Positions 9,277-20,296 of a DNA stretch of 64,000 bases are shown piece after piece. The position numbers were made by a program, and so were the translations under genes. The notes beneath the pieces are model-generated. The model ran no database searches. It saw nothing but the letters and a program-made list of their open reading frames with translations, and was not told the origin of the DNA. Location of the stretch: assembly GCF_030818485.1 (NCBI RefSeq), contig NZ_JAUTAJ010000004.1:1777001-1841000 (forward strand), given 5' to 3'. Source of the stretch: Pseudoroseomonas cervicalis. GTDB lineage: Bacteria; Pseudomonadota; Alphaproteobacteria; Acetobacterales; Acetobacteraceae. Positions within the stretch are counted from its first letter, which is position 1; each line of letters opens with the position of its first letter.

Positions 9277-10665
9277 ATGAGCGGCGCCGCCCCCACCCCT
9301 CCTGGCTTCCGCCCCTTCGCCGGCCAGCGCCTGGCGGTGGTCGGGCTCGGCCGGGCCGGGCTGCCGGCGGCGCGCCGCCTGGCGGAATGGGGCGCCGAGA
9401 TCCTGTGCTGGGATGATGGCGAGGCCGCGCGCGAGGCCGCCTCGGCCGAGGGGCTGCCGGTCGGCGACCCGGCGGCCCTGGCCGGCTTCCCCTTCGACGC
9501 GCTGCTGCTCTCCCCCGGCATCCCGCATCTTCTGCCGCGCGCCCATCCGGCGGCGGCGGCGGCGCGGGCGGCCGGCGTGCCGGTGCTCTGCGATGCCGAG
9601 CTGCTCTACCGCGCGGTGCGCGCGGCCGGCAGCGCGGCCCGCTTCGTCGGCATCACCGGCACCAATGGCAAGTCCACCACCACCGCCCTGCTGCACCATC
9701 TGCTGGCCCGCGCCGGCCGCAATGTCGCGGTGGGCGGCAATCTGGGCCCGGCGGCCATCGGATTGCCGATTCTCAACCAGGACGGGATTTATGTCCTGGA
9801 AATGTCCAGCTACATGCTGGAGCGGCTGGCGGAGCTGCGATTCGACCTTGGCGTCATGCTGAACCTGACCCCGGACCATATCGACCGGCATGGCGACATG
9901 GCGGGCTATGCCGCGGCCAAGGCGCATCTCTTCGATCGCCAGGGCGCGGGCGACCTTGCCATCATCGGCATGGACGATGAATGGGGGCCGCGCTTCGCCG
10001 AGGGCCGCGCCGCGCGGGTGGTGCCGATCTCCGGCCACGCGCCCCAGCCGGGCGGCGTCTGGGCCGAGGGGCGGCTGCTGCGCGACGCGCAGGGGCCGAT
10101 CGCCGATCTGGAGCGCGCCGCCGCCCTGCCCGGCCCGCACAATGCGCAGAACGCCGCCGCCGCGGTCGCCGCCGCCCTCGCCCTCGGCCTGGGGCGGGCC
10201 GAGATCGCCGCGGGGCTTGCCAGCTTCCCCGGCCTGCCGCACCGGCAGGAGCGGGTCGGCACCCGCGCCGGCATCCTCTTCGTCAATGACAGCAAGGCCA
10301 CCAATGCCGACAGCACCGCCCCGGCGCTGTCGAGCTATGACCGGGTGGTGTGGATCGCCGGCGGCGTGCCGAAACAGGGCGGGATCGAGGGGCTGGCGCC
10401 GCTGTTTCCGCGCATCGCCCGCGCCGTGCTGATCGGCCAGGCGGCGGAGGATTTCGCCGCGACCCTCTCGCGGCACGGCATCCCGGCCGAGATCGCCGGG
10501 ACGCTGCAGGACGCGGTGCCGGCCGCCTTCGCCGCCGCCCGCGCCGAGGGGGTGGGCACCGTGCTGCTCTCCCCCGCCTGCGCCAGCTTCGACCAGTTCA
10601 GCGGCTTCGAGGCGCGCGGCGACGCGTTCCGCGCCCTTGTCGCCGCCTTGCCGGAGGATGCGTGA
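9277..10665 (+). CDS. murD: UDP-MurNAc-L-alanine--D-glutamate ligase
   Basis: MurD adds D-glutamate to UDP-MurNAc-L-Ala. The 462-residue protein starts with a Rossmann-like UDP-binding domain (LAVVGLGRAGLPAARRL), then has the ATP loop GTNGKS at residues 128-133, the segment LNLTPDHIDRHGDMAGY, and the C-terminal NDSKATNADSTAPAL motif typical of MurD. It begins one base after the mraY stop and its stop codon overlaps the ftsW start by one base. Length and motif order are normal. Confidence 0.96.
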   Translation: MSGAAPTPPGFRPFAGQRLAVVGLGRAGLPAARRLAEWGAEILCWDDGEAAREAASAEGLPVGDPAALAGFPFDALLLSPGIPHLLPRAHPAAAAARAAGVPVLCDAELLYRAVRAAGSAARFVGITGTNGKSTTTALLHHLLARAGRNVAVGGNLGPAAIGLPILNQDGIYVLEMSSYMLERLAELRFDLGVMLNLTPDHIDRHGDMAGYAAAKAHLFDRQGAGDLAIIGMDDEWGPRFAEGRAARVVPISGHAPQPGGVWAEGRLLRDAQGPIADLERAAALPGPHNAQNAAAAVAAALALGLGRAEIAAGLASFPGLPHRQERVGTRAGILFVNDSKATNADSTAPALSSYDRVVWIAGGVPKQGGIEGLAPLFPRIARAVLIGQAAEDFAATLSRHGIPAEIAGTLQDAVPAAFAAARAEGVGTVLLSPACASFDQFSGFEARGDAFRALVAALPEDA

Positions 10666-11786
10666 TGGCCCTGTCCCGTGCCGATACCTCGGTGCTCGGC
10701 CGCTGGTGGTGGACGGTCGACCGCTGGACCCTGGCGGCGCTGCTCTCCCTGGTGGGCTTCGGCTATGTCATGCTGCTGGCGGCGAGCCCGGGTGTCGCCG
10801 AGCGCATCGGCGCCTCCTCGCGCGACCTGTTCATCCTGAAGCAGGTCTTCTTCCTGGCGCTGGCCACCGGCGCCATGGTCGTCATCTCGCTCTTCTCGGT
10901 GAAGCAGGTGCGGCGCCTGGCGCTGCTGGGCTTCGCCGTGGCGCTGCTGATGACCATGGCGACGCTGTCGATCGGCGTCGAGATCAAGGGCGCGCGGCGC
11001 TGGCTGCACCTGCCGGGCATGACGCTGCAGCCCTCGGAATTCCTCAAGCCCTGCTTCGCCGTCGTCGCCGCCTGGCTGCTGGCCGAGGCGCGCAGCCTGG
11101 GCTGGCGCGCGACCCTCGGCGCCTGCGCCCTGTTCCTGGTGGTCGCCGCGGTGCTGGTGAAGCAGCCCGATATGGGCATGCTGGTGGTGGTGGGCTCGGT
11201 GTTCTGCGCCCAGCTCTTCGTCGCCGGCATCAACATGGTGCTGGTGGCCGGCTGCGGCATCGCCGGCATCATGGGCGGCATCGGCGCCTATTTCGTGCTG
11301 CCGCATTTCCGCAGCCGCATCGACCGCTTCCTCGACCCCGCCTCGGGCGACACCTACCAGGTGCAGGTGGCGATGGAGGCCTTCGGCCATGGCGGGCTGC
11401 TGGGTGTCGGCCCCGGCGAGGGCCGGCTGAAGGCGATGCTGCCCGACGCCCATGCCGATTTCGTCTTCGCCGTCGCCGGCGAGGAATTCGGCCTGATCCT
11501 CTGCATCCTGATCCTGGCGCTGTTCGGCTTCGTGGTGCTGCGCGGCCTGCTGCGGCTGCTGGGCGAGAAGGACATGTTCACCATCCTGGCCGCCACCGGG
11601 CTGCTGACCCAGTTCGGCCTGCAGGCCTTCATCAACATGGGCTCGGCGCTGCACCTGATCCCGACCAAGGGCATGACGCTGCCCTTCATCTCCTATGGCG
11701 GTTCCTCGGTGGTGGCCGTCGCGCTCGGCATGGGCATGCTGCTGGCGCTGACAAGGCGGCGCCTGGCGCGGATGGAGGAGGAATGA
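10665..11786 (+). CDS. ftsW: FtsW lipid II polymerase (SEDS family)
   Basis: FtsW is the septal SEDS glycosyltransferase that polymerises lipid II in complex with FtsI. The 373-residue protein has about ten membrane segments and the SEDS signatures GARRWLHLPGMTLQPSEFLK, the DPASGDTYQVQVAMEAFGHGG loop, and the C-terminal LPFISYGGSSVVAVALGMGM. I chose the ATG at 10665 because it overlaps the murD stop and gives the usual short cytoplasmic N-terminus; upstream in-frame sequence belongs to murD. It overlaps murG by four bases. Confidence 0.95.
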   Translation: MALSRADTSVLGRWWWTVDRWTLAALLSLVGFGYVMLLAASPGVAERIGASSRDLFILKQVFFLALATGAMVVISLFSVKQVRRLALLGFAVALLMTMATLSIGVEIKGARRWLHLPGMTLQPSEFLKPCFAVVAAWLLAEARSLGWRATLGACALFLVVAAVLVKQPDMGMLVVVGSVFCAQLFVAGINMVLVAGCGIAGIMGGIGAYFVLPHFRSRIDRFLDPASGDTYQVQVAMEAFGHGGLLGVGPGEGRLKAMLPDAHADFVFAVAGEEFGLILCILILALFGFVVLRGLLRLLGEKDMFTILAATGLLTQFGLQAFINMGSALHLIPTKGMTLPFISYGGSSVVAVALGMGMLLALTRRRLARMEEE

Positions 11787-12898
11787 GCCCCCCCATCGTC
11801 ATCGCCGCCGGCGGCACCGGCGGGCATTTCTTCCCGGCCGAGGCGCTGGCGGCCGAGCTGCTGCGCCGCGGCCACCGCATCGCGCTGATGACCGATGCCC
11901 GCAGCGCCGACTATTCCAGCCCGGCCTTCGCCGATGCCGAGCGTTTCGTGCTGCGCGGCGCGGGGCTGGCCGGGCGCGGGCTGCAGCGCGCCGCCAAGGG
12001 CGCCCTGGCGCTGGCCGCCGGCACGCTGCAGGCGCGGCGCATCCTGGCGCGCCTCAGGCCGCAGGCGGTGGTGGGCTTCGGCGGCTATCCTTGCGTGCCG
12101 CCGCTGCTGGCCGCGCGCAGCCTGGGCGGGCGGCGCCCGGCCACCATCCTGCACGAGCAGAACGCGGTGCTGGGCCGCGCCAACCGGCTGCTGGCGCGCG
12201 GCGCCGACATGCTGGCGCTGTCCTTCACCGACACCAGCCGCATCCCGGCCGGCACCCGCACCGCTTTGGTCGGCAATCCGGTGCGCCCGGCGCTGGCCGC
12301 GCTCGCCGGCCAGGGCTTCACCGCGCCGCAGGGGCCGCTGCGGCTCTTCGTCATCGGCGGCAGCCTGGGCGCGCGCATCTTCTCCGATGTGGTGCCGGCG
12401 GCCATCGGCCTGCTGGCCGCGCCGCTGCGCACGCGGCTCTCCATCGTGCAGCAATGCCGCATCGAGGATTTGCCGCGCGTGCGCGCCGCCTATGAGGCGC
12501 TGGGCGTGCCGGCGGAGCTCGCCCCCTTCTTCGGCGATGTCGCCGGGCTCTATGGCACGGCGCATCTGGTGATCGCCCGCGCCGGCGCCTCGACCGTCGC
12601 CGAACTCGCCTGCGCCGGGCGGCCCGGCATCCTGGTGCCGCTGCCCTCTGCCATCGACGACCACCAGAGCGCCAATGCCAGGGCGCTCGCCGCCAGCGGC
12701 GCCGCCGTGGTGATGCCGCAGCCCGGCTGCACGCCGGAGGCGCTGGCCGGTCAGCTCGCCGCGCTGCTCGGCGACCCGGCGGCGCTGGCCGCCGCGGCCG
12801 AGGCCGCCGCGCGCCTGGCCGCGCCGGATGCCGCGTCGCGGCTGGCCGACCTCGTTCTCTCCCGCGCCGAAGCGCGCCGTCCTCAGGAAGTCTCGTGA
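11783..12898 (+). CDS. murG: UDP-GlcNAc:lipid I N-acetylglucosaminyltransferase
   Basis: MurG converts lipid I to lipid II at the cytoplasmic membrane face. The 371-residue GT-B-fold protein has the N-terminal G-loop [15 protein letters not shown] at residues 5-19, the [13 protein letters not shown] motif, a second glycine loop [12 protein letters not shown], and the C-terminal [17 protein letters not shown] with [12 protein letters not shown] that bind UDP-GlcNAc. The start is preceded by GGAGGAGGA inside the end of ftsW. The start and stop overlap both neighbours, fitting coupled expression. Confidence 0.96.
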   Translation: MSPPIVIAAGGTGGHFFPAEALAAELLRRGHRIALMTDARSADYSSPAFADAERFVLRGAGLAGRGLQRAAKGALALAAGTLQARRILARLRPQAVVGFGGYPCVPPLLAARSLGGRRPATILHEQNAVLGRANRLLARGADMLALSFTDTSRIPAGTRTALVGNPVRPALAALAGQGFTAPQGPLRLFVIGGSLGARIFSDVVPAAIGLLAAPLRTRLSIVQQCRIEDLPRVRAAYEALGVPAELAPFFGDVAGLYGTAHLVIARAGASTVAELACAGRPGILVPLPSAIDDHQSANARALAASGAAVVMPQPGCTPEALAGQLAALLGDPAALAAAAEAAARLAAPDAASRLADLVLSRAEARRPQEVS

Positions 12899-14334
12899 TG
12901 CGCGCCCTGCCGCTCAATATCGGTCCCATCCACTTCGTCGGCATTGGCGGCATCGGCATGTCGGGCATCGCCGAGGTGCTGCACAATCTCGGCTACCAGG
13001 TGCAGGGCAGCGACATCGCCGAGGGCTACAATGTCGAGCGGCTGCGCGCCGCCGGCATTCCGGTGACCGTCGGGCACGATGCCGGCAATCTGGGCGCCGC
13101 GCAGGTCGTCGTCACCTCGACCGCGGTGAAGCGCGACAACCCCGAGGTGGTGGCCGCCCGCCAGCGGCTGATCCCGGTGGTGCGCCGCGCCGAGATGCTG
13201 GCCGAGCTGATGCGCCTGAAATGGGGCATCGCCATCGGCGGCACCCATGGCAAGACCACGACGACCTCGCTGGTGGCCACCGTGCTGGAGGCGGCGAAGC
13301 TCGATCCCACCGTCATCAATGGCGGCATCATCAACGCCTATGGCACCAACACCCGCCTCGGCGAGGGCGACTGGATGGTGGTCGAGGCGGATGAGAGCGA
13401 CGGTTCCTTTCTCCGCCTGCCCGCCGTCGCCGCCGTGGTCACCAACATGGACCCCGAGCATCTCGACCATTGGGGGACCGAGGAGGCGATGAAGCAGGGC
13501 TATGCCCAGTTCGTCGGCAATATTCCTTTCTATGGTTTCGCCGTGCTCTGCGCCGACCATCCCAATGTCCAGGCGATGATCCCGCATATCGACCGGCGGC
13601 TGATCACCTATGGCTTCTCGCCCCAGGCGGATGTGCGGGCCGAGCGGCTGATCACCGACCGCATGGGCGCCACCTTCGAGGTGACGGTGCAGGACCGCCT
13701 CACCGGGCGCAGCCGCAGCCTAAAGCCGATGCGCCTGCCGATGCTCGGCCAGCACAATGTGCAGAACGCGCTGGCCGCCATCGCCGTCGGCATCGAGATG
13801 GATATCGACGAGGGCACGATCCGCTCCGCCCTGCTCGGCTTCAAGGGCGTCAAGCGCCGCTTCACCCGGGTGGGCGAGGTGAATGGCGTGCAGATCATCG
13901 ATGATTACGGCCACCACCCGGTGGAGATCGCCGCCGTGCTGAAGGCCGCCCGCCAGGCCGGGGCGCGCGACGTCATCGCCGTGGTGCAGCCGCACCGCTA
14001 TTCGCGGCTGAAGCAGCTCTTCGAGGAATTCTGCCAGTGCATGAATGACGCCGGCACGGTGATCGTGGCCGATGTCTATGCCGCCGGCGAGCAGCCCATC
14101 CCCGGCGCCGATCGCGATTCCCTGGTGGACGGGCTGCGCGCGCATGGCCATCGCAGCGTCGTCCCCCTGCCGGGGCCGGACAGCCTGCCGGAGATGATCA
14201 ACGCCATCGCCAAGCCGGGCGACTATGTCGTCTGCCTCGGCGCCGGCAACATCACCGCCTGGGCGCATGCGCTGCCGGAGAAGCTCTCCGCCCTGCAGCC
14301 GCGCGGGCCGCGCATCGCCGGAAGCCGGGGATGA
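12898..14334 (+). CDS. murC: UDP-MurNAc--L-alanine ligase
   Basis: MurC catalyses the first amino-acid addition to UDP-MurNAc. The N-terminal Rossmann domain shows [18 protein letters not shown], and the ATP loop [10 protein letters not shown] has Lys119. The MurC signatures EADESDGSF and [10 protein letters not shown] follow. The start could also be the GTG three bases earlier (GTGATG); I took ATG 12898 because both fit and ATG is the stronger codon. The 478-residue length is normal. It overlaps murG by one base and murB by four. Confidence 0.96.
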   Translation: MRALPLNIGPIHFVGIGGIGMSGIAEVLHNLGYQVQGSDIAEGYNVERLRAAGIPVTVGHDAGNLGAAQVVVTSTAVKRDNPEVVAARQRLIPVVRRAEMLAELMRLKWGIAIGGTHGKTTTTSLVATVLEAAKLDPTVINGGIINAYGTNTRLGEGDWMVVEADESDGSFLRLPAVAAVVTNMDPEHLDHWGTEEAMKQGYAQFVGNIPFYGFAVLCADHPNVQAMIPHIDRRLITYGFSPQADVRAERLITDRMGATFEVTVQDRLTGRSRSLKPMRLPMLGQHNVQNALAAIAVGIEMDIDEGTIRSALLGFKGVKRRFTRVGEVNGVQIIDDYGHHPVEIAAVLKAARQAGARDVIAVVQPHRYSRLKQLFEEFCQCMNDAGTVIVADVYAAGEQPIPGADRDSLVDGLRAHGHRSVVPLPGPDSLPEMINAIAKPGDYVVCLGAGNITAWAHALPEKLSALQPRGPRIAGSRG

Positions 14335-15257
14335 GCCGCGCCATGCCGCTGCACGACGCCCATACCGCGCCCCCTGCCCTGCCGCCGCTGCGCGGCCGGG
14401 TGCAGCAGGACGCGGCCCTGGCGCCGCTGACCTGGTTCCGCACCGGCGGCCCGGCCGAATGGCTGGTGCGCCCGGCCGATGTGGACGATCTGTTGCTGCT
14501 GCTGCGCGACCGGCCGCGCGCGCTGCCGCTGACCATCATCGGCGCCGCTTCCAACCTGCTGGTGCGCGATGGCGGGGTGCGCGGCATCGTGGTCAAGCTG
14601 GCGCGCGGCTTCTCCGACATCCTGGTGGAGGATGACGGGCTGGTCGCCGGCGCCGCCGCGCTGGATGCGACCGTCGCCGAACACGCCGCCGCCGCCGGCC
14701 TCGCCGGGCTGGAATTCCTCTGCGGCATTCCGGGCGCCATCGGCGGCGCCGTCGCCATGAATGCCGGCGCCTATGGGGCCGAGGTGAAGGACGTGCTGGA
14801 CTGGGCCGAGGTCGCGACGCCCGACGGGCTGCTGCGGCTGACGGCGGCCGAGCTCGGCTTCACCTATCGCCATTCCGCCCTGCCGGCGGATGGCATCGTG
14901 GTGCGCGCCCGCTTCCGCGCCGCGCCGGGCGACAGGGCCGCGATCGCCGCGAAGATGAACGCCATCCGCGCCGCGCGCGAGGAGAGCCAGCCCGTGCGCG
15001 CCCGCACCGGCGGCTCCACCTTCAAGAATCCGGACGGCCACAAGGCCTGGGCGCTGATCGACGCCGCCGGCTGCCGCGGGCTGCGCCAGGGCGATGCACA
15101 AATTTCGGAAAAGCACTGCAACTTCCTCCTCAACCTCGGCGTTGCGACGGCTTCCGAACTGGAAAGCTTGGGCGAGGCCGTTCGCGCCAGGGTCGCGGCG
15201 CAGAGCGGGGTGATGTTGGAATGGGAAATCAGGCGCATCGGGGAGCACGCCGCATGA
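14331..15257 (+). CDS. murB: UDP-N-acetylenolpyruvoylglucosamine reductase
   Basis: MurB reduces UDP-GlcNAc-enolpyruvate to UDP-MurNAc with NADPH and FAD. The 308-residue protein has the FAD-binding segments [15 protein letters not shown] and [16 protein letters not shown], then [19 protein letters not shown]. The substrate-binding region includes [15 protein letters not shown], where the serine matches the family's proton donor, and ends with [13 protein letters not shown]. It overlaps murC and ddl by four bases each. Its position between murC and ddl is standard for alphaproteobacterial dcw clusters. Confidence 0.95.
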   Translation: MSRAMPLHDAHTAPPALPPLRGRVQQDAALAPLTWFRTGGPAEWLVRPADVDDLLLLLRDRPRALPLTIIGAASNLLVRDGGVRGIVVKLARGFSDILVEDDGLVAGAAALDATVAEHAAAAGLAGLEFLCGIPGAIGGAVAMNAGAYGAEVKDVLDWAEVATPDGLLRLTAAELGFTYRHSALPADGIVVRARFRAAPGDRAAIAAKMNAIRAAREESQPVRARTGGSTFKNPDGHKAWALIDAAGCRGLRQGDAQISEKHCNFLLNLGVATASELESLGEAVRARVAAQSGVMLEWEIRRIGEHAA

Positions 15258-16165
15258 TCCATGTCGCGGTTCTCTTCGGTGGCATCTCGACCGAGCGGGA
15301 GGTCTCCCTCTCCACCGGCGGCCAGGTCGTCACGGCGCTGCGCGAGGCCGGCTTCCGCGTCACGCCGGTCGAGGTGACGTCCGACCTGGCGGCGCTGGTC
15401 GGCGCGCTGCAGGCGGCGAAGCCGGATGCGGTGTTCAACGCGCTGCATGGCCGCTTCGGCGAGGATGGCTGCGTGCAGGGCGTGCTGGACTGGCTGGGCA
15501 TTCCCTACACGCATTCCGGCGTGCGCGCCTCCTCGGTCGCCATGGACAAGGCGGCGGCCAAGGCGGTGTTCGCCGCGCATGGCCTGCCGCTGGCCGAGCA
15601 CCGCGTGGTGACGCCGGCCGAGCTGGAAGCCGCCGACCCGCTGGAGCGCCCCTATGTGGTGAAGCCGGTGAGCGAGGGCTCCTCGGTGGGTGTCGAGATC
15701 CTGAAGGAAGGCGACAACCGCCGCGCCGAGATCGCGCGCGGCTGGCGCTTCGGCCCGCAGATCATGGCCGAGGAATACATCGCCGGGCGCGAGCTGACCG
15801 TCGCCGTCATGGGCGACCGGCCGCTGGCGGTGACCGAGATCGGCACCGGCCATGTCTTCTACGATTACGACGCGAAATACGCCGCCGGCGGCAGCCAGCA
15901 CACCATCCCCGCCGAGATCCCGGCGGATGTGGCCGAGGCCGCCAAGACCGCCGCGCTGCGCGCGCATCAGGCGCTGGGCTGCCGCGGCGTCAGCCGCTCC
16001 GATTTCCGCTATGACGATGCCACCGGCAAGCTGGCGCTGCTCGAGGTCAACACCCAGCCGGGCCTGACGCCGACCAGCCTGGTGCCCGAGCAGGCGGCGC
16101 ATTGCGGCATCAGCTTCGCCGAGCTCTGCGCCTGGATGGTGCGGGAGGCGCGCCATGGCCCGTAG
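15254..16165 (+). CDS. ddl: D-alanine--D-alanine ligase
   Basis: Ddl makes the D-Ala-D-Ala dipeptide consumed by MurF. The 303-residue ATP-grasp protein begins [20 protein letters not shown], followed by [15 protein letters not shown], the ATP-binding [10 protein letters not shown] loop, and the metal-binding [20 protein letters not shown] near the C-terminus. The ATG at 15254 is preferred to an upstream in-frame ATG at 15221. It overlaps the murB stop by four bases and starts exactly at the family N-terminus. It overlaps ftsQ by 11 bases. Confidence 0.95.
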   Translation: MIHVAVLFGGISTEREVSLSTGGQVVTALREAGFRVTPVEVTSDLAALVGALQAAKPDAVFNALHGRFGEDGCVQGVLDWLGIPYTHSGVRASSVAMDKAAAKAVFAAHGLPLAEHRVVTPAELEAADPLERPYVVKPVSEGSSVGVEILKEGDNRRAEIARGWRFGPQIMAEEYIAGRELTVAVMGDRPLAVTEIGTGHVFYDYDAKYAAGGSQHTIPAEIPADVAEAAKTAALRAHQALGCRGVSRSDFRYDDATGKLALLEVNTQPGLTPTSLVPEQAAHCGISFAELCAWMVREARHGP

Positions 16166-17066
16166 CGCCCGCCCCCGCAACGAGGACCGCACGCGCCTCT
16201 CCTCCGACGGCGCCCGCCCGCGCAACGCCGCGCCGCAGCGGCCGAGCAGCCTGCGCCTGTGGCTGCGCCGGCAGCGCCCGCTGCTGCGCCCGGCGCTGCT
16301 GGGCCTGGCCGGCCTCGGCGTCCTCGGCGCCGGCGTCGTGGTGGTCTCGGCCTTCGATCCGGCCGGCCGCTTCAGCTTCGTCTCCGAGAACATCGCCGAG
16401 ATCGCCGGCGGCGCCGGGCTCACCGTCAACGAGATCATCGTGCGCGGCCAGCAGAACACGCCGCGCGAGCTGATCCGCGCCGCCATCGGCACGCGCCATG
16501 GCGACCCGCTGCTCGCCTTCTCCCCCGCCCAGGCCAAGGCGCGGCTGGAGAGCATCGCCTGGATCGAGAGCGCCGAGGTGCAGCGCAACCTCTCGGGCAA
16601 CATCACCGTCACCATCACCGAGCGGAAGCCCTTCGCCATCTGGCAGCACAATGGCGAATTCGCCGTGGTGGACCGCGATGGCCGCGTCGTCTCGGCCGAC
16701 ACGCTGGACGCCTTCGGCCCGCTGCCGCTGCTGGTGGGCGATGGCGCGCACCGGCTCGGCGCCGCGCTCTATGACGCGCTGAAGCAGGAGCCCGAGGTGC
16801 AGCGCCGCGTGCAGGCGCTGGTGCTGGTGGGCGAGCGGCGCTGGAATCTCCGCCTGCACAACGGCACCGATGTGCTGCTGCCCGAGGCGCATGAGGATGT
16901 GGCGGTGAAGCGCCTGGCCGAGCTGCAGCGCAGCTCCGCGCTGATGGACCGGCCGCTGGCCGCGATCGATCTGCGCCTGCCCGACCGGCTGGTGGTGCGC
17001 CAGCTGCCGAGCCCCGAGCCCGAGCCGCAGCGCGGCCAGGCCCAGCGCCGGAGCGGCCGCGGGTGA
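16155..17066 (+). CDS. ftsQ: Cell division protein FtsQ
   Basis: FtsQ is the bitopic divisome scaffold that binds FtsB/FtsL. The 303-residue protein has an Arg-rich cytoplasmic leader and one membrane segment (roughly 49-70, [20 protein letters not shown]). A periplasmic POTRA domain beginning [19 protein letters not shown] follows, then the FtsQ domain with [20 protein letters not shown]. It lies between ddl and ftsA with overlaps of 11 and 4 bases. The short tail after about residue 285 is charged and divergent. Confidence 0.93.
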   Translation: MARSARPRNEDRTRLSSDGARPRNAAPQRPSSLRLWLRRQRPLLRPALLGLAGLGVLGAGVVVVSAFDPAGRFSFVSENIAEIAGGAGLTVNEIIVRGQQNTPRELIRAAIGTRHGDPLLAFSPAQAKARLESIAWIESAEVQRNLSGNITVTITERKPFAIWQHNGEFAVVDRDGRVVSADTLDAFGPLPLLVGDGAHRLGAALYDALKQEPEVQRRVQALVLVGERRWNLRLHNGTDVLLPEAHEDVAVKRLAELQRSSALMDRPLAAIDLRLPDRLVVRQLPSPEPEPQRGQAQRRSGRG

Positions 17067-18355
17067 GCCGCGCGCTGCCCTTCCCGCTGCCCGCCGAGGC
17101 GCCGCCGGCCTCGCGCCGCCGCCGCGCGCGCAGCGGGCCCTTCGGCGTGCTCGACATCGGCAGCACCAAGATCGTCTGCCTGATCGCCAGGCTGGAGGCG
17201 GATGGCCAGCCGCGCGTGCTGGGCTGCGGCTGGCAGAAGGCGCGCGGCATCAAGGGCGGCAACATCATCGACATGCAGGAGGCGGAGCAGTGCATCCGCG
17301 CCGCCGTCGCCCAGGCCGAGGATGCGGCGGAGCACAAGCTGACGAGCGCCATCGTCAACCTCTCCTGCGGCCAGCCGGATTCCCGGCTGATGAACATCCA
17401 GTGGCCGATCGGCGGCCGCGCGGTGACCGATTCCGACCTGCGCGCGGTGCTGAACGAGAGCCGCCGCCGCGCCGCCGCCGAGGGGCGGGAGACGGTGCAT
17501 GCCGACACGCTGAGCTTCACCATCGACGCCACGCCCGGGGTCAAGGACCCGCGCGGCATGCTGTGCGAATCGCTCGCGGCGCAGCTGCACCTGGTGGACG
17601 CCGCCTCCGCCTCGCTGCGCAATCTGGGGCTGTGCCTGCATCGTTGCGATCTCGACATCGACGAGCCGGTCTCGGCGGTCTATGCCTCGGCCCTCTCGGT
17701 GCTGGTCGAGGATGAGCGCGAGCTCGGCGCCACGGTGGTCGATATGGGCGGCGGCACCACCAGCATCGCCGTCTATGGCGAGGGGCATCTGCTGCACACG
17801 GCGCAGATCCCGGTGGGCGGCTGGCAGGTCACCAACGATCTGGCGCGCGGCCTGGCGACGCCGATCGCCCATGCGGAACGGATCAAGATCCTCGACGGCA
17901 GCGCCCTCGATGGCGGCGACGACGCCAAGGCCATGGTGATGGTGCCGCAGGTGGGCGAGGACGAGGACCATCTCGTCAGCATCCCGCGCAGCACGGTGAT
18001 CAACATCATCCGGCCGCGCATCGAGGAGACGCTGGAACTGGTGCGCGACCGTCTGGATGCCGCGGCGCTCGGCCGCGACGCCGGATCGCGCGTGGTGCTC
18101 ACCGGCGGCGCCAGCCAGCTGGTGGGGTTGCGCGAACTGGCCGCGCAGATCCTCGACAGGCCGGTGCGGCTGGGGCGTCCGCTCCCGCTGCGCGGCCTGC
18201 CGGACACGGCGCAAGGCCCTGATTTCGCCACGACCCTCGGGCTTGTTGCCTGGGGGGCCGGCGAGGGCCGCCCGCTGCTCGATATCGACCCCGGGCCGGA
18301 TCGCGGAAACTCGCGATTTACCCGTTTCGTCAACTGGCTTCGCGACCGCGTCTGA
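17063..18355 (+). CDS. ftsA: Cell division protein FtsA
   Basis: FtsA is the actin-like ATPase that tethers FtsZ to the membrane. The 430-residue protein has the phosphate-1 motif [12 protein letters not shown] near residues 30-41, the 1C subdomain segment [12 protein letters not shown], the phosphate-2 motif [15 protein letters not shown], the adenosine motif [12 protein letters not shown] and a C-terminal amphipathic tail [13 protein letters not shown] that fits the membrane-targeting helix. The GTG at 17063 overlaps the ftsQ stop by four bases. ftsZ follows after 61 bases, the largest gap in the cluster. Confidence 0.95.
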   Translation: MSRALPFPLPAEAPPASRRRRARSGPFGVLDIGSTKIVCLIARLEADGQPRVLGCGWQKARGIKGGNIIDMQEAEQCIRAAVAQAEDAAEHKLTSAIVNLSCGQPDSRLMNIQWPIGGRAVTDSDLRAVLNESRRRAAAEGRETVHADTLSFTIDATPGVKDPRGMLCESLAAQLHLVDAASASLRNLGLCLHRCDLDIDEPVSAVYASALSVLVEDERELGATVVDMGGGTTSIAVYGEGHLLHTAQIPVGGWQVTNDLARGLATPIAHAERIKILDGSALDGGDDAKAMVMVPQVGEDEDHLVSIPRSTVINIIRPRIEETLELVRDRLDAAALGRDAGSRVVLTGGASQLVGLRELAAQILDRPVRLGRPLPLRGLPDTAQGPDFATTLGLVAWGAGEGRPLLDIDPGPDRGNSRFTRFVNWLRDRV

Positions 18356-18416
18356 TGCAATCTGCGCCCGGTTCGCCACGCCCAACGATGCCCGATTCGC
18401 GAGGAGAGACGCTGCA

Positions 18417-20030
18417 ATGACGCTGAACCTGACGATCCCGCGCCAGCAGCACACCGATTTCAGTCCGCGCATCACCGTGATCGGTGTTGGCGGTGCCGGC
18501 TGCAACGCCGTCAACAACATGATCGCGATGGGCCTGGACGGCGTGGAGTTCCTGGTGGCGAACACCGACGCGCAGGCGCTGGTGCACAGCCGCGCCGAGC
18601 GGCGTGTGCAACTGGGCCCGCACCTGACGCAGGGCCTGGGCGCGGGCGCCAAGCCGGAGATCGGCCGCGCCGCCGCCGAGGAGGCGACCGAGGATCTGGC
18701 GCGCCACCTCGAGGGCATGCACATGGTCTTCATCACGGCGGGCATGGGCGGTGGTACGGGCACGGGTGCTGCGCCGGTGATCGCGCGCATGGCGCGCGAG
18801 CGGGGCATCCTGACGGTGGGCGTGGTGACCCGTCCCTTCGATTTCGAGGGGCCGAAGCGCAAGCGCGCCGCCGAGGCCGGGCTGGACGAGCTGCAATCCT
18901 ATGTCGACACGCTGATCGTCATCCCGAACCAGAATCTCTTCCGCAAGGCGAATGAGCGGACCACCTTCGCCGAGGCCTTCAAGATGGCCGATGACGTGCT
19001 GCATATGGGCGTGCGCGGCGTCACCGACCTGATGGTCAATCCCGGCCTGGTGAACCTGGACTTCGCCGATATCCGCACCGTCATGGCCGAGATGGGCAAG
19101 GCGATGATGGGCACCGGCGAGGCCGAGGGCGAGGACCGCGCGGTGAAGGCGGCCGAGGCCGCGATCAGCAACCCGCTGCTCGAGGACACCTCGATGCTCG
19201 GCGCCAAGGGCGTGCTGATCAACATCACCGGCGGCTACGACATGACGCTGTTCGAGGTCGACGAGGCCGCGAACCGCATCCGCCGCGAGGTGGATGAGGA
19301 AGCCAACATCATCTTCGGCTCCTCGGTCGATGAGGACATGAACGGCCGCCTGCGCGTCTCGGTGGTCGCGACGGGCATCGACGCCATCCAGGAGCATGGG
19401 GTGGAGCGGCCGAAGCTGGTCGCGGTCGGCGGCGGCGCCCAGGCGCCGGTGCAGGCGGTGGCCAGCGCCAGCATCCCCGGCGCCGCGGCGCCGCGCAGCG
19501 TGCCGGGCGCCCCGGCCGCGCCGCGCCCGGTGATGCCGCAGCCCGCCTCCCCGGTGCGCGTCGGCGGCCCGAATGCCGGCGCGCCGCGCCGCCCGGCCGG
19601 CATGGCCCCCGCGGTCGCGCCGATGGCGCCCGTCGCCACCCCGGCGCCGGCCTCGATGAACCCGCCGGTCTCCTTCGAGGCGCCGGCCGCGCATCCGGTC
19701 GAGGCGCCCTCGCCCGAGGACATGCCGGCGCCGCTGGCGCATGCCGAGATGCGCGCCCCGGCCGCCGCGCCGCGGCCGATGGCGCCGCCGCCGGTCTCCG
19801 CGCCCCCGGCCAGCTCGGGCGGCTTCAACCTGTTCCGCAAGGCGACGGGGCTGATGCGCCGCAACCTGACCACCGAGGGCGACGCGGCCCGCCCGCTGCC
19901 GCCGCAGCAGGCCGCCGCGCCGCAGGCCCCGGCCGCGCCGCGCCAGGCCCCCGCCGCCGCCCCCGCCGCCCCGCCGGCGGAGGAGATGGGCCTCGACATC
20001 CCGACCTTCCTGCGCCGCCAGAACAACTGA
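18417..20030 (+). CDS. ftsZ: Cell division GTPase FtsZ with long linker
   Basis: FtsZ is the tubulin-like GTPase that forms the Z ring. The G-box [13 protein letters not shown] begins at residue 109, and the synergy loop [11 protein letters not shown] and [18 protein letters not shown] are present. The globular domain ends near residue 325. A Pro/Ala-rich linker of about 190 residues follows, then the conserved C-terminal peptide [12 protein letters not shown] that binds FtsA. The 537-residue total is long compared with about 380 in E. coli but similar to other alphaproteobacteria. The ATG at 18417 is chosen from the GAGGAGAG ribosome site just upstream. A strong terminator follows. Confidence 0.96.
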   Translation: MTLNLTIPRQQHTDFSPRITVIGVGGAGCNAVNNMIAMGLDGVEFLVANTDAQALVHSRAERRVQLGPHLTQGLGAGAKPEIGRAAAEEATEDLARHLEGMHMVFITAGMGGGTGTGAAPVIARMARERGILTVGVVTRPFDFEGPKRKRAAEAGLDELQSYVDTLIVIPNQNLFRKANERTTFAEAFKMADDVLHMGVRGVTDLMVNPGLVNLDFADIRTVMAEMGKAMMGTGEAEGEDRAVKAAEAAISNPLLEDTSMLGAKGVLINITGGYDMTLFEVDEAANRIRREVDEEANIIFGSSVDEDMNGRLRVSVVATGIDAIQEHGVERPKLVAVGGGAQAPVQAVASASIPGAAAPRSVPGAPAAPRPVMPQPASPVRVGGPNAGAPRRPAGMAPAVAPMAPVATPAPASMNPPVSFEAPAAHPVEAPSPEDMPAPLAHAEMRAPAAAPRPMAPPPVSAPPASSGGFNLFRKATGLMRRNLTTEGDAARPLPPQQAAAPQAPAAPRQAPAAAPAAPPAEEMGLDIPTFLRRQNN

Positions 20031-20106
20031 CGTCTGACAGCGGACGGAGGCCGGAGGCGGGCCGGGGCGGACACAGCCCCGCGAGCCGCCCCCGGTCACA
20101 GGACCC

Positions 20107-20135
20107 AGCCCCGCGCCCCCGGCGCGGGGCTTTTT
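20107..20135 (+). terminator. intrinsic terminator of the dcw cluster
   Basis: A perfect 11-bp stem (20107-20117 with 20121-20131) and a three-base loop are followed by a run of T at 20131-20135. It lies 77 bases after the ftsZ stop and closes the dcw transcription unit before lpxC. Confidence 0.9.
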
Positions 20136-20296
20136 GCATCGCAAAATCCCTTACTCGCCAGACACTTATCAAGCGAAGCTCGACGGAAATAATCGGTAAT
20201 AAGCGTTGACTCGCCCTGGCCCTGCCACGCTGCCATCTAGACGCTGACGGAACGGCCTCTGGTGCGTTTCCCGACTGAAATGATGGCAGGTTGGTA

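Noticed and set aside
20206..20239. TTGACT hexamer as an lpxC promoter
   Set aside because: No acceptable -10 hexamer at 16-18 bases; the nearest AT-containing match is 22 bases away.
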